A stretch of DNA of 64,000 nt from Agelaius tricolor. Its lineage: Eukaryota > Chordata > Aves > Passeriformes > Icteridae. Numbering within the stretch: position 1 is the first letter of the stretch; every line of letters begins with the position of its first letter. The DNA is taken from positions 6,448,418-6,512,417 of the forward strand of contig JALJCS010000028.1 of NCBI GenBank assembly GCA_023055355.1, given 5' to 3'. The notes under the pieces were generated by a model. That model did not search any database, was not told the origin of the DNA, and saw nothing but the letters and a program-made list of their open reading frames with translations. The translations under genes were made by a program, and so were the position numbers. Shown one piece after another: positions 43,174 to 54,879 of the stretch.

Positions 43174-45290
43174 ATATCACACAAATATCACACAAATATA
43201 ACACAAATCTCCTGGATATCACAGCCACAGGAACACCAAGGAGGTGCTGAGTGGAATTAATTCTGCAGCAGGGTTTTTTCTGGTTAATGCCTCCAGACTT
43301 GTTTCCCAAACTGCTAAACCACAATATTTAATAATAATAATAATAAAAAAAACCTGTTACTGTCCATTGGGTAAAAATAGATTTAGAGATGGGTGTGAAA
43401 CTCAGGCTCCTTTTCCTGATCTACTGCAACAGATACTGCAGCTCCAAAAATCAATATTTAGCTGGCAATTGGCTCCTGGTCATGGGAAAAACTCTCTGCC
43501 TGTGGCTGGAGATGATGTTGGTGCCACCAACCTTGGGGACTCCAGAGCCACCCAAAAATGCTTCTTTATCTGAAATGGGACTTCAAAAGCCAAGAGTTAA
43601 GAGAGGAAATGAAAAACACACTTGGAAACGTGGAACATCTGCATCACCCACCTGCTGCTGGAGCAGCTGTGGGGTCCAGCAGGGATCCTCTGGGGGTTTT
43701 CACAGGTTGGTGTCTCTTTGCTTCACAGGTGCACCCATTTTTTACACCAATAATCATAAAGCCCTGAAATAAATCATTTCAGGAAGTACTAGAATCACCT
43801 AAAAGGTCTCAACTGAGCAAATATTGTGTCCGTGTGGAAAAGCAGGAATGTCTGAATGTTCGAGGGAGCATCAGTAGCTCCTCAGGCATTTCCTTGAGGA
43901 CACCAGTGAAGATAACCTGGATTTCCTGCAGGCTCACCTGAGAAAATCCCTCCCTAATAAACACTATCAGGAACAGAGGACAAAGGACCAAATTCTGCCC
44001 TGGACTTTACTGGGTAAAGACTTGCAGGGAATTCTAGCAGGAAACATTTAAGAACTCCCAAAGTAACCAAGATCTGGTTTTATTCTCCTATATGGGATAC
44101 ATGAGCAGAACTGTTGCTGAGCAAAAGGCTTTTCAAAGTTCTCCACGAGGTATCAACTCCTTTTAAATCTGCCTATTGTGCCATGTAGGGATTGAAATTT
44201 ATTTTATCCCTATGTGATAATTCTGAAATAAAATATATGATCGCTTGCAAGTGGTGCAGGTTCTTTATTTCACATTGAGGCAATAAAATATAAAATGAAA
44301 CCAGTCCTTTTCTATAAACAGAAAAAATAAATGGTGGAGTGATTTTATACTACATGAACTCACAGCACAGCCATTTAAAAATTCATTTACATGATTGAGC
44401 CCAAAAGGTCCATTTGCCATGAAATAAAAAACACTAAACACTGTCCTGAAAGCAAAGAAAATGCCAGACTACAAGCAAACAAAAGCTTTTTTTTTTATTA
44501 GTGTCTGAGATGGAATGAAAGATTTTAAGCCAAATATGAAACTTGTAAAAAAAGAAAAAGAAGGAAAAAATCAGCTGCAGCAAATTCAACAAAATCATCC
44601 CAAGGAGTTCGGTGGGAGCTGGACCAACACAAAGGTGATTAATGAGACATTGCTGGTCCAGAAATCACAGAGTGCATCCCTCCCATGTCACAGATGGAGC
44701 AGCTGAGGGTGAATTATTTTTTTAAGCTGGGAAAGTTACTTTGTCAGCTCAGTGAAATGCCAAATTCCTGCTTTTCCTGCATCCTGGAGCAGGTAATGTT
44801 GTTTCAGCGTGCTCCAAGTTGGCTTTGGTGTAATAACAGGGCACAGGAGCTGCCCTCATTCCACCACTGCTCCATTCTGCAACTTTTCCATGTTCAGAGC
44901 AAAACTTTGGGTCAAACTTCCTGCATTTCTTTCCAGCCAGCAAATTCTGACCCCAGAGAAAGAGAAGAAACTCCTCAGCTAACACAGGCCTGGAGCTGGG
45001 AGCCAGTCCTTGCCTGGAGCTGGTCCCAGCCTAATCCTGAGCCTAAACTCAGGTAAAGCTGCTCGTGGCAATGATGGAAAAGTCTCTTTTTTCCACCCTT
45101 ATCCTGCAGTTTTCCTGACACCCCACAGGGCCCAGGCCACCAAGAGAGAGCTGTGATCCCAATCCCAACCCTCCAGTGCTGGAGCTCTGGCTGCTGAGAG
45201 TTTCAGACTTTCTGTGCTGATAAGAGAACACTGCATTGACCTGAGAAAGCTTCAAAAGAACTGGGATTATGGGTGTGACTAATTCTAAAA
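43174..45290. promoter_or_regulatory. Intergenic DNA with candidate conserved block (about 44,020-44,420)
   Basis: A short repeat of 'cacaaatatcacacaaatat' lies at 43,157-43,210 and a TAA microsatellite at 43,330-43,346. 44,020-44,420 is AT-rich and complex ('ctcctatatgggatacatga', 'tttattttatccctatgtga', 'ttcatttacatgattgag') and may be regulatory. The remainder is mixed sequence and no gene is recognised. Confidence 0.3.
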
Positions 45291-45465
45291 ATTAATTCTA
45301 GAACTGGGATTGTGGGCTGAATAAAAGTGTGTAATATCACAACTTAGAGTTGAAGGGTTTAGAATACAGTAATAAATATAAAACAAGATAGAGGTTTTAA
45401 GGCAGAAGCTGGTCCTTCTTCTTCACCTTCCTCTTCATAGGTTTAAGTGATATTTTATAAGAATC
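45290..45465 (-). mobile_element. LTR-like dispersed repeat, inverted copy 5
   Basis: On the minus strand this reads 'aagaggaaggtgaagaagaa', 'taaaacctctatcttgtttt', a TATTTA-rich part, 'attctaaacccttcaactct' and 'gtgatattacacac', matching the 3' part of copies 1, 3 and 4. The purine tract here is only about 25 bases, so this copy shows the unexpanded state. Confidence 0.7.
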
Positions 45466-46350
45466 AACCCTCTACAGGCACTGGCACCACTCTGTGCCCT
45501 CCAAACCCAGGAGAAAAACTGCCCCAAGCTTCTTTAGTCCCCCTGAAGTGATTTCATCCCGAGTAGGAAACAAAGCTGATTTTTCTCTTGCCCTGCCACG
45601 CCAATAAAACAATAAATTGGTATCACTAACACCAAGGTGCCGCTGCTGTAAAGTTAAAGATAGGGAAAGAAAATGAACTACTGGTTATGACAGCAGGGGA
45701 AGGGAGAAGAAATAAATAAAGCTGAGTGCGTGCAAGGGAGCAGATGGCTCATGTCCAGTGTGGCCCATCCTCTGTGGATTACTCCCCTGGAAAGGAAGTC
45801 CTTGCCACTTCAGAAAATAGCAATCTGTCTAAAAAATGCTGAGGTTATAGAATTGATCATTCCTTAAGTTAAGGAGAAAAACCAAGCTGAGCCAAACTGC
45901 ATTTCTGCAGCAGATATTGATCTGCAGAGGCTGGAAGTGAAGCCCCTTAAAGCAGTTCTAGACCCATATTTGTACATTTTTATTATGCACATGCACACAA
46001 ATCTCTGGGGCCGTGTCCTCAGCTGGTGAAAATTAGGTTCATTGATGTTGATGCTGATTTACATGAGTCAGGGATCTGGCCTTGCATTTAAAAAAGAAAT
46101 CCTGAGTTTCAGCAGAAATCCTGAGTTTCAGCAGAAATCCTGAGTTTCAGCAGTTTCAGCTCAGATCAGGCACAAGTGCTGTGCCCAGCCTTCCTCATGG
46201 GTTACACATCTCTTAAACCAGCCCTGGGTGCTCTTGCACAGGGAACAGATTCATTTTAAAATCAAAAAGAGCAGTTTTGTGGCCAAATTGTGGCATCTGA
46301 AAAATACCCAGGTTGGATTGAGGGGGTGCAGTGTGAACCAAAGTGCCAGG
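45466..46350. promoter_or_regulatory. Candidate conserved noncoding region (about 45,590-46,080) and short repeat
   Basis: The sequence is complex, with 'aataaattggtatcactaac', 'gaattgatcattccttaagt' and 'tttttattatgcacatgcac'. A 19-bp unit (aaatcctgagtttcagcag) occurs three times at about 46,097-46,154. No gene is recognised. The enhancer reading is inference. Confidence 0.3.
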
Positions 46351-47050
46351 ACCTGTGTGTGTTGAGGATTTGGGTTCAGATGGGCTGGGCTGGGCTGAAC
46401 CTCACAGAACCAGGGCTGATTTTGGGAACTCAGAGTGGGATGGGCACAGCTTCAGTTTTTCCCTCTCACCTCAGAGCCCAAAGGAACGCTCAGAGCTGGT
46501 TTGGGATGTTCCTCACTGGGTTTTCATGGGAAAAAAAAAAAAAGCTGAATTTTTGAATATTCCTCATCTGCACTGCTGATGAAACTGCTCCTTGCATTTG
46601 CCCTCCCAAAATTGGAATTATAACTGGAGCAACACAAATTTGGTTCAAAAGAAACCAACCCTGAGTGCTGAGAGTCCATCTCCAAAGCAGGGAGCTTCAG
46701 GCAGGATCTGTGTGTGTTGAGGATTTGGATTCAGATGGGTTGGGCTGGGCTGATTTCAGAATCAGGGCTGATTTTGGGAACTCTCCCCTCTCACCTCAGA
46801 GCCCAAGGGAACACTCAGAGCTGGTTTAAGATGTTCCCCTCTGGAGCTCATGGGAAGAAAATCTGAATTTTTGAATATAGCTGAAGAAGAATATTTCAAA
46901 GAATAGCTGAATTTTCCTCATCTGCACTGCTAATGAAACTTGCCCTCCCAAAACTGGAATTACAACTGGAACAACACAAATTTGGTTCAAAAAAAAAAAA
47001 CAAACCCTGAGTGCTGAGAGTCCATCTCCAAAGCAGGGAGCTTCAGGCAG
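46351..47050. repeat. 355-bp tandem duplication
   Basis: Copy 1 (46,351-46,705) and copy 2 (46,706-47,050) share 'tgtgtgtgttgaggatttgg', 'cagggctgattttgggaact', 'ctgaatttttgaatat', 'cctcatctgcactgct', 'aacacaaatttggttcaaa' and 'ctccaaagcagggagcttca'. They differ by many substitutions and indels, so the event is old. Confidence 0.93.
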
Positions 47051-47089
47051 ACAGGAGGGGATTTTCTGCTGGGGAAGCAACCCATGAAT

Positions 47090-47600
47090 CATTCAATAAA
47101 GCCTCCTTTTGATAATGAATAGCCAACCTTCTCTGGTGGTGATAAGATATTTTAACTGAAAACATCAGGCCATGTTTAAAAAATGATTACAAATTATTTT
47201 AACAGTGTATTTGCAGAGGGTTATAAAAACAGCTATAATATTTTTGTCTTGGATTCTAGAATTACCAGGGTGACAGCTAATGCAGTAATGATTTGTTTCA
47301 AATGCCAGTGTTTAAGCTGTATAAAGCTGATTTTATACATTTTTCCAGTAGGCCGCATTGTAGTTAATGAAATTAAACACACCAATCGCATTTGTCCCCA
47401 GGGGATGAGGAACTGAACACGCCACTGGTTTATTTTTTTATTAAAATAAATTGCAGCCAGCAAGATGGACTAATTGCCTACAGAATTGAAAAAGAAACAT
47501 TCCATTGATATAATTAAGCCAATTTTCATGGACAAAAATAGTTATAGTGGATATAAAATAAGCAGAGCATTCAGGGCAGTTTGACTTCTCCCCAGCCCCT
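47090..47600. promoter_or_regulatory. Candidate conserved noncoding element
   Basis: About 500 bases are free of repeats and of long frames. They hold densely packed AT-rich motifs: 'gataatgaatagccaacc', 'ggtggtgataagatatttta', 'gtagttaatgaaattaaaca' and 'gatggactaattgcctacag'. With 36,431-36,960 this is the best enhancer-like block. It lies about 7-8 kb from the CpG core. Confidence 0.38.
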
Positions 47601-48012
47601 CTGTATTTTGTCCAGAACATTAACTATTAAACAAATATGGATTTCAACCGGGCTGACAGTGTTATCTGGTAATGATGGCTAAATTGATCCCAATAGCTGA
47701 GGCCAGGGCATTGTGTCTCAGGGCTCTGTTGGGAGAGTTCCCAAGCCAAGAACAACAGAGCAGAAAAAAAACCCCAAAAAACAAAAAACCAACCCAAAAA
47801 AAAACCAAAAACCCACCTCCCAAACTGGACCTTAAAGCAAAACACCTGAAAGATGTAAAACTATGGAGGCAGAAATTAATCAGCGCCTGGTTTCTCTTGG
47901 GCTGACGCTTCGCCCCTGGTGCCTGTGCAGCTCTGCTGTGGGGAGGGCTGTGGTGCAGCCAGCCCCACTCTTGTCCCCAATATAATCCCAAAAAGGGGAT
48001 GGTGAAGAGAAG
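47601..48012. other. Unassigned sequence with A/C-rich patch
   Basis: An A/C-rich stretch (aaaaaaaccccaaaaaacaa-type) lies at 47,765-47,815 and resembles the array at 16.1-16.9 kb in composition. No gene is recognised. Confidence 0.4.
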
Positions 48013-48077
48013 ACAAAGTCTTGCCACAAAGTCTTGCCACAAAGTCTTCCCACAAAGTCTTCCCACAAAGTCTTTCC
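48013..48077. repeat. 13-bp tandem repeat, 5 copies
   Basis: The unit caaagtcttgcca, with the variant caaagtcttccca, runs five times without interruption. It leads directly into the candidate exon-like open frame. Confidence 0.93.
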
Positions 48078-48084
48078 ACACCAG

Positions 48085-48275
48085 CTCAGTGCAGACCAAG
48101 ATTTACCGTGATGGGAGCATTATTCTGTGGCCTACTGGAAATAATTTGGCTGTCTCAGTCCATTTTCACCTGGCAAATGTCTCCCCAAGAGGACCAGTGG
48201 CCTCGTTTGCAGCACAAAAGTGGGTTCAGTGGTATAGAAAACCCCACCTTGTTAGCTATTTTTTATAAATTTGGG
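48085..48275 (+). other. Open frame with protein-like texture, possible exon relic or noncoding element
   Basis: After the 13-bp repeat, one frame reads TKIYRDGSIILWPTGNNLAV and then further mixed hydrophobic and polar residues to a stop at 48,266-48,268. The 'xYxDGSxxxWPTGN' pattern is more protein-like than its surroundings. It loosely recalls repeat motifs of the FAM194/ERICH6-type family, but I cannot establish homology. A possible acceptor (ctcagtgcag) ends at about 48,089. No in-frame donor is seen. A conserved noncoding element is an equal explanation. Confidence 0.15.
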
Positions 48276-49735
48276 TAAAACACCTCTGTTAGGGAACATG
48301 ATGAAAGTTCAGTCACCCTCTGAACAGAAACTTTCCTTCCTCCCACTGTCCTGCACAGAGAAGCACTTAAATCCATGGAAAAGGAGCTCATTTTCCAAAC
48401 CTATCCACCAAGACATCCCTTGCTGCAGGGAAATTTCTTCCCAATTACAGAAAAAAAAAAAAAACCCCAAAGATAAAAAAAATCTCCTTATTCAGGGCAT
48501 GAACATTCAGAAGCATGATGCACACTTAGTGCAGGGATGAAAGTCATATTTCATTTTTATGAGCAAAGAAGGTGCCATCACTCAGGGAGGGAAGAGGAGG
48601 AAGAAATCCTCCACGGGACAGGGACACTCTGTTACAGATTTGGACGGTGCACGAGGCAAACCCAACTGCAATAAAAATGAAAATAAACAGCCGTGAGGAG
48701 GTAGCGCTGATGCATGAAAATCCATTAGGAAAAGAAAAGAAATAATAAGGTCGTAGATCTTTTCCACTCCAACATCCCTGAACTGAAATTTCTCCAGAAA
48801 AAAAAAAAAAAAGAAAGAAAAAGAAAGAAAGAAAAAAAAGAAGGAAAAAAAAATAAAATAAAAAGGTGTATTTAAGATGAGAAAGGCCAGCAGGAATTTT
48901 GGAGGGGGATGCCATATCAACAGGCTGTTACCCAGAGTGGAACAAATGTGTTTTTTGCACATCCCCTTGTTCGGATGTGTCCATCCCCAGCTGCAGACAG
49001 ACGCTGTGCATGTGCCTTTATTGATGTGCTGGGCTCTCACCCCCCTGGGACGAACGCTATCTTTTGGGAAATAGGCACGAGAAAATCATTATCAGCCAAG
49101 GTTTGGATGTTTCCCCTTAGCGCTAAATCGGAGTTTGCCATTTAAATAATCCCTAAGTGGGGGAAAAATAAACACATACAGTAATAGGAGAGAGCAAGTT
49201 GTGGAAACAAAGCCCGAGCTTGTCCTGGCCCACGGAGGGCACAAATAATCCCAGGTGCCATCAGCTCTGCGCCACAGGAAGGGTCTGGGTTGGGAATGCA
49301 GCTTTTTCTTCCACTAAACAATTTCACCCCGCTGAAGTTTTAATGCATCAAGACGGAGAGGGGGAAATAATAATAACCAGAGAGAATGGAAATTTTACAG
49401 GTACATTTTTCCCTGCAAAAGCAACTCTGAAAAATGTGGATTCTCCTCCTGATCCTGCCACCAGGAGCGGGCAGGGATCCTGCACAAATCGCTGCACTCA
49501 CCTCCTCCCTTCCCCAGCCCTGCCAGAGGATCACGACTCATTCCCCACCATCCAGGTGGCTCCTGAGCCTCACCTCCTTCATGTTTGCAAACTTCTCAGG
49601 CCTTTGTCTTTAAAGCACCGTGTTAAACAGCACCGAGCTTTTTATAAACCACGTAAGCCGTAATAATCATAGCCATAATCACAATAATAACACTTCTTAC
49701 TCAACGGGGCCTTTCCTTGCGACAATCTCCGGCTG
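48276..49735. promoter_or_regulatory. Intergenic DNA with candidate conserved blocks (about 48,640-48,770 and 48,960-49,180)
   Basis: A/G-rich tracts lie at 48,800-48,863. The blocks around 'gaggtagcgctgatgcatga', 'gacgaacgctatcttttggg', 'cattatcagccaagg' and 'tttaaataatccctaagtgg' are complex and CpG-containing without open frames, which is unusual in this AT-rich setting and fits regulatory sequence. 49,620-49,700 is AT-rich (taataatcatagccataatc). No gene is recognised. Confidence 0.3.
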
Positions 49736-50160
49736 CTTTGCAGACACGAAGGAGCTCAGCCGTGCCTGGAGAGGCGATTTCCCTGCGGCACAGGAGATTC
49801 CCGTGCCATTCCCTCTGGCACAGGACATTCCCGTGCCATTCCCTGCAAGGACCGGAGCCCGCAGCCCGGCGGGCAGGTGGGACCCGGAGAATCCCGGCAG
49901 AATTCCCCGCTCGTGGAACGCTCCCAGCCGCCCGAGGAGCCGGGATATCACAGCAGCGAGCGGTAGCGATGAATTACAGCGCTGCCGTGGGGTGAAATCC
50001 AAGCTCCTGCCTCGCTTTTTGCCTGGAAAGGAGCGGGGATCGTGCGCGCTTCAGGTGCGCTGCTCTCCATCCCGGCCGGCTCTTGCCAACCCTGCTGCCC
50101 TCGGGGCTCTCTGACCCCGCTAATGCGTGGCTAAAATCGGGCAAAAGGGCAGTTCTGGGC
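49736..50160. promoter_or_regulatory. CpG-rich island A
   Basis: The transition to CpG-rich DNA is abrupt. CpGs occur every few tens of bases (cccggcgggcaggtgggacc, gcgagcggtagcgatgaatt). A short direct repeat 'gacattcccgtgccattccc' appears twice (49,795-49,845). Several overlapping frames exist but none has a domain. Confidence 0.55.
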
Positions 50161-51040
50161 TTTCCCGACATCCGTGTCTTCCCCAGGTATTTTTAATAGC
50201 AGCCCTCAGGAAAATGTTGGGTTTATTTTTATGCCCCCAGCTCATTAAAGACCTCCTCTGCCATCCCTGAAGCCACACAGCAGTCCCAGCGCAAAGCCTA
50301 AAAATAAAGCAGGTTTAGGTGGCCGAGTTAAAAAACTAAACATAAAGTAGAGATTCAGTCCGATTTCTGCACGGAACATTCTGGGTCGTGACCGTACAGT
50401 AGCTGTGATTTTAATGCGTGTTTTAAGAGCTTTGTATGTGCGCTGCCAGCCCGACAGACAAACGCCTCTGCACAGACAGACGCGCCTTGCACCGGCACGG
50501 AGGTTTCGCAGGGAACGGGAATTCCGTGAAATCGGGAATTCGGCGGATTTGGGATAACGTGCCTTTCTCTGACGCACTTTATAAACTTGGATTTGTGCGC
50601 GGAGCCGCCGGTGCTGCCCCGTGATGGGAGCGCACGTGGATGGGCATCACACGCACCTCATGCGAGCTGCTCGGACACCCAGGAGCACTGGCCCGACCCC
50701 AATCCCGATCCCTTTGGCACCTCGGAGCTGCCCTGCGGGTGAGAGCAGCCTGTGCCCCTCGTCCAAACCCCAGCTCGGTGCCCCCGTTTGCCAAATTCCT
50801 GCCCAGGCCAAGGAGAGGACGTGCCCTGCAGTTGTTCCCTCTGTGCTTTTCCCCAGATAACCCACGCGGGACGAGTGGGGGAATTGATACATTATATTTG
50901 TAGAATTTGGTGGGGGGGGAATGAAAAAAAAATAAATTAAGAGTAAAGTGATCTCAAATGCTCGGCGATTTTTGTTGAAGCGCTAATTACGCATCACCTT
51001 AATTAGCGGATCAACCCCCCTCTCTTCCCTGCCCCGCATC
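50161..51040. promoter_or_regulatory. Complex sequence and moderate CpG island B
   Basis: 50,230-50,480 is repeat-free and complex ('aggtggccgagttaaaaaac', 'attctgggtcgtgaccgtac', 'gtgattttaatgcgtgtttt'), resembling a conserved element. 50,480-50,880 is CpG-enriched. 50,950-51,030 has 'gcgctaattacgcatcacc' and 'ttaattagcggatcaa', both homeodomain-like. No gene is recognised. Confidence 0.4.
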
Positions 51041-52560
51041 CCTAATTGCCTAATTGAACAGATCCGGGGCAGGACAGGGGGGGACCCAGCCACGGTGGGG
51101 ACCCGGCGGCGGCTCCGCACCTGCGCTGGGCTCCGCACCCGCGGCTGCTGCTCGGGAGAGCTTTGGGGACATCCCGGTCACCGAGGGCAGGGAACCGAGC
51201 CGGGCACAGCGGGGCCGCTCGCTCCTCTCCCCGGTGACCGGGGCTCTGGGTAGGGACAGGGCAGAGGGAGAGCTTCGGAGATGGGGAAAAAAAATCTCAA
51301 CGCCCCAAAGCGCCATAAATTTTCCTCCTCGGTGCGTGGCAGCTTTGGAAGCGTCTGTGGGAGCACAAACGGAGCCATGCGCCTGGAAGTGGCGCTTGGG
51401 CTCCAGCTCTCCTCGCTCCTCTCCCTCTCCCTTTCCCCTTCGCTGTCTCTTCAGCCTTAATTAAAATAAAATTAATAAACTATCAGTAAACGGGAAGCCT
51501 GCTCTCTCCTCGAAGGCGAAGCCTGAAACCGAGGAACCGGTGCCGGGCACGGCAGGGTTGGGTTCACAACCATTTTCCTGCCAATCCAGCCTGCCCGGAG
51601 GATGCACCGGCGCTGCCTGAAAACTCCGGCCCCAAAGTGTGCCTCGGTCCTATTCCTAACAGTGAAAAACAAACGGGGCTGCAGAAGTATCAGCCACCGT
51701 TTGCCAGCGTTTATTTAAGAGCCTGCGATCCTGCCCTGCCGTGTGTGGCTCGGTGTCGCGGTTGTTCTCTGAAATTCACGGATTTCGAAAGGAAACGAAT
51801 TCGCTGTAAGCGTGCAGAGCCCAGCTCCTGTGTCCCTCGCCTCTTCCGCATCCTCTCCCTGCCAGCAGCAGCGAGACCCCCGGCTGCCTCAGAGCCTTCT
51901 CCCCGCTCCCCAGATTTGATTTTCTCGCCGAAGGACGAGGCCCTTGGAGCGGGACGGACGCGGCTTGGCCTTCTACCTGCCCGTCCCGCTGATCCCTGCG
52001 GGGCTGCGGGCGGCCGAGCCCCGGAGCCGCGGGGCACAGCCCGGCCCTGCGGGGGATGCGGGGGCAGCGCTCACCTGGGCGCCGGCACCCCCGGGGCTGC
52101 TGCTCCTCCCTGCACCCTGAGCGAGCCTCGTGTTTTTGATTTACGGCCCTTTCTAAAGGCTCCCAGCCCGGCTGGAAGGCGCGGAGCGAGCGAGAACCAT
52201 TCCCGGCTCCGGTTCAGCTCCGCTGCCCCCGGTACCTGCCGCTCTCCCGGTGTCAGCGGCACTGAAACCGCCGAGAATTCCTCTCCCACCCCAGCGCACA
52301 CGCGTTCTCCCCTTTTGCCAGGCAGGTAATATTGTGGAATTCCCAGCGGAGCCTCACATCTGCTTAAAATATTGTCCAATGGAATGAAATTCTGCGGCAC
52401 ACGGCGTGTTTTTAAAGCCCCGTGCGCCGCTGCCTCGCACGGCTCGGCGGCCGCGCACCGGGGCCGTGCGGGCTCTCCCAGCACCCGCAGCCGCTCCCGG
52501 GGCTGGAGCAGCCAGAAAAACGAGCTGGGAAGGGACCTGATGGATCCCATGCGGTGAAAG
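51041..52560. promoter_or_regulatory. CpG island C
   Basis: This is dense CpG DNA (for example gacccggcggcggctccgca, gggctgcgggcggccgagcc) with overlapping stop-poor frames on both strands up to 230 codons, none with a domain. An inverted-orientation-neutral CCAAT motif (tgtccaatgg) lies at about 52,373-52,382. It may be an alternative promoter or bivalent-type island of the same locus as the core at 55 kb. Confidence 0.5.
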
Positions 52561-53330
52561 AAGTTGTGGCTACCTCGTCGGGGAAAATACAGCGAGATCC
52601 CACACTCGTGTCCGTGTTTAATCTGTTTGGCAAATAAATACTCCTGGGATATTGAAACCTTAGCTCTGGACTACTGTTTTGAACTGTGATCCCTAAAAAA
52701 TCCTCGGCTGAAACCCCATAAACCGTTGGGCCTTGTATTGTATTAAACACCTGATTTTAATCAGGGCTCAGCCTCCGAGCAGGCGCTTCCAGGCGCGTTC
52801 GCGGCCGCCGGGAAGGGCTCGCTCCCGGCCGCGGAGCTCCCAGCCCTTCCCTGAGCTCTCGAGATATCCAGGCACCGAAAATCTTTGAGTCCTTCAGCTG
52901 CAGGAGCTCGGTGAGAGCTCACGGAGGGAGCGTGGAGGGTCCCAGCCGCGCTCAAACGCGGCCGGATCCGCATGGCACCCACCAGGGACACATCTGGAAA
53001 AACCCGCGCTGAACCCACCGGGACACATCTGCAAAAAAAACCCGGGGCCTTTTCAAGAAGTAAAGAGAAATGGAAGGAGAGGCGAGGGAAAAAAAAAAAA
53101 AGAAATAAAATAAAAGTAAAAGTGAAATATTCCGCCTTATTTAACCATTGAACTTCGCTTTTCCAGCCAAGAGAGCTCTGAAAATCATTCCTCACTTTAA
53201 CAACCTAAAACAATCAGTGACGACTTTTTAAAAAGTTCTTGTTTGAACGGGGACGCTTAAAACGAGTGTTTATTGTGAAAAATATAAATTAAAGTAAAAT
53301 AAAATCCCTGGATTAATTCAATGAACTTCC
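52561..53330. promoter_or_regulatory. Intervening sequence with small CpG island D (about 52,770-53,060)
   Basis: The AT-richer stretches 52,600-52,760 and 53,080-53,330 flank a CpG-rich part (ggcgcgttcgcggccgccgg). A short direct repeat 'cccaccgggacacatctg' / 'cccaccagggacacatctgg' lies at 52,977-53,032. No gene is recognised. Confidence 0.4.
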
Positions 53331-54060
53331 CGTACAACGATGGGGTGACAATGTTGACCACGCACAGAGTCACCCATCCCGCCCTGAGCAGCGCTGGTGC
53401 CCGCAGAGCCGAGGGAGGTGTTCGGGGGACACACGGACACGCTTTGGGGACAGGGGGGACCTTCCTGGATCGCGATGGAAAATGTCGCGACACCAAGGTG
53501 AACCGCGGGGCCTGGGGCCGCCAAACACCAACGGCGGCCGGAGCTCGGGGCCGGCGACAAACGCGGCGACAAAAGCGACTTTGTGAGGAAAAGTGGCCCC
53601 GGGAGCCGCGCTGGCTTTGGGAAGGGTCCCCCCTGGAAGCGGGGCGGCCTCCCCGGGAAGGGGCGAGCGCGGCTCATCCCGAGGGGCGGCACCGGCCCTC
53701 GCTGACCTTGGCGGCCTGGGAAGGCTCCGAAATGACGAACTTGAATGCCAAAATCAAGCTCGGAGCCCACGTGTGGGAGCGCTGGAGCGCCCGTGACCCC
53801 TCGGCAGCCGCGGGGAGAGGCTGAAGCCCGAAGGGGTTTGCAGAGGGGGATGCTCTCCATCACCTGGGGGGATCCCCCCCGCCTCACCCCGGCTCGGAGC
53901 GGCCCCAGATCCCGCGGGGGATCCCGTGGAAACCCACGCGAGGAACCGGAGCGGGCACCGCTGCTCGCCCGAGCCTTTTCCGAGAGCTACGAGCGGAGTT
54001 TCCAGCGGGGCACAGACTGAGCTGGAACTTCTGCAGCTCCGGATACTTCGCACCGAGGCA
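53331..54060. promoter_or_regulatory. CpG island E
   Basis: This is CpG-rich sequence (ggggccggcgacaaacgcgg, agcgcggctcatcccgaggg). Frames of 167 codons (+) and 189 codons (-) overlap and lack domains, so they are attributed to base composition. Confidence 0.5.
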
Positions 54061-54641
54061 GAGCGAAACAGAAACTAAATAATAGTAGTAGTAGTAATAA
54101 CAATAATTATAATGAGAATAATAATAATAATAAAAGGACAGACTGGCTGCCCAGCTCCGGGATCTTGCGCTGCCACCGGAACCTAACAGGGAATCACCGA
54201 GGAACCATCCCGAGCCTTTGCAGCGGGGCTCTGCGGGAGCGGGGGCAGAGAGGACCCGCTCTTCCCTACAAAAGCCACACTCTCCTTCCTCCTCGGAAAA
54301 TCCAGGCTAAAAACCATTCGAAAGAAAGAACGAACGGGGAGAAGGTCCGCTGGAAGACGGAGGGGGGGGAAAAGCTGAGCGGCGAGACTTACGAGCTGCA
54401 ATTCCACCCCCAAGTAAATTTTAAAAAATTAAAAATTAAAGACACTCCCCCACACTCCCCTCCCCCAGACCTTCTTAACCCCCAGCTGGGACACCCGAGC
54501 TGCCTTCAGGATCTTCCCTCTGGACCTGCGACTCCAAAGCCCCTCACTGAGAGCGGATCCATTTTTGCTACAAATTCTCTTCCTTCCCTTTCCTCGATAA
54601 TTGTTCCCGAGACCAGAAGGGTTTCTCCCACTCCCCCCCTG

Positions 54642-54681
<40 letters not shown>

Positions 54682-54795
54682 CCTCTCTCCAGCGCTCCGT
54701 CTCTCGGCTCCCGCCGGCAGATGCCAAACGCAGACCTCTAGCGCCCACTATTTCAGGAGCCGGGAATATTATTTCACAAGACTTGGAACGACTCA

Positions 54796-54797
<2 letters not shown>
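54061..54797. promoter_or_regulatory. Upstream flank of CpG core with TAA and TC repeats
   Basis: An ATA/TAA microsatellite (54,077-54,134) and a (TC)n run (54,654-54,690) lie here. Polypyrimidine (TC)n tracts close to promoters are frequent in vertebrates. The 503-codon frame that runs through this region and the homopolymers beyond it is caused by absence of stops in low-complexity DNA (poly-Lys, poly-Phe and Ser-Leu stretches) and is not called. Confidence 0.4.

Positions 54798-54851
<54 letters not shown>
54798..54851. repeat. Poly(A) run, 54 bases
   Basis: This is an uninterrupted A run beginning after 'gactcaat'. It could be the tail of a retroposed sequence (aataaa overlaps its start) or a poly(dA:dT) nucleosome-excluding tract beside the CpG core. 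Nothing recognisable as a retroposed body lies upstream. Confidence 0.95.
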
Positions 54852-54854
<3 letters not shown>

Positions 54855-54879
54855 GCTCGCTATCCCCTTTCGTCAACTT

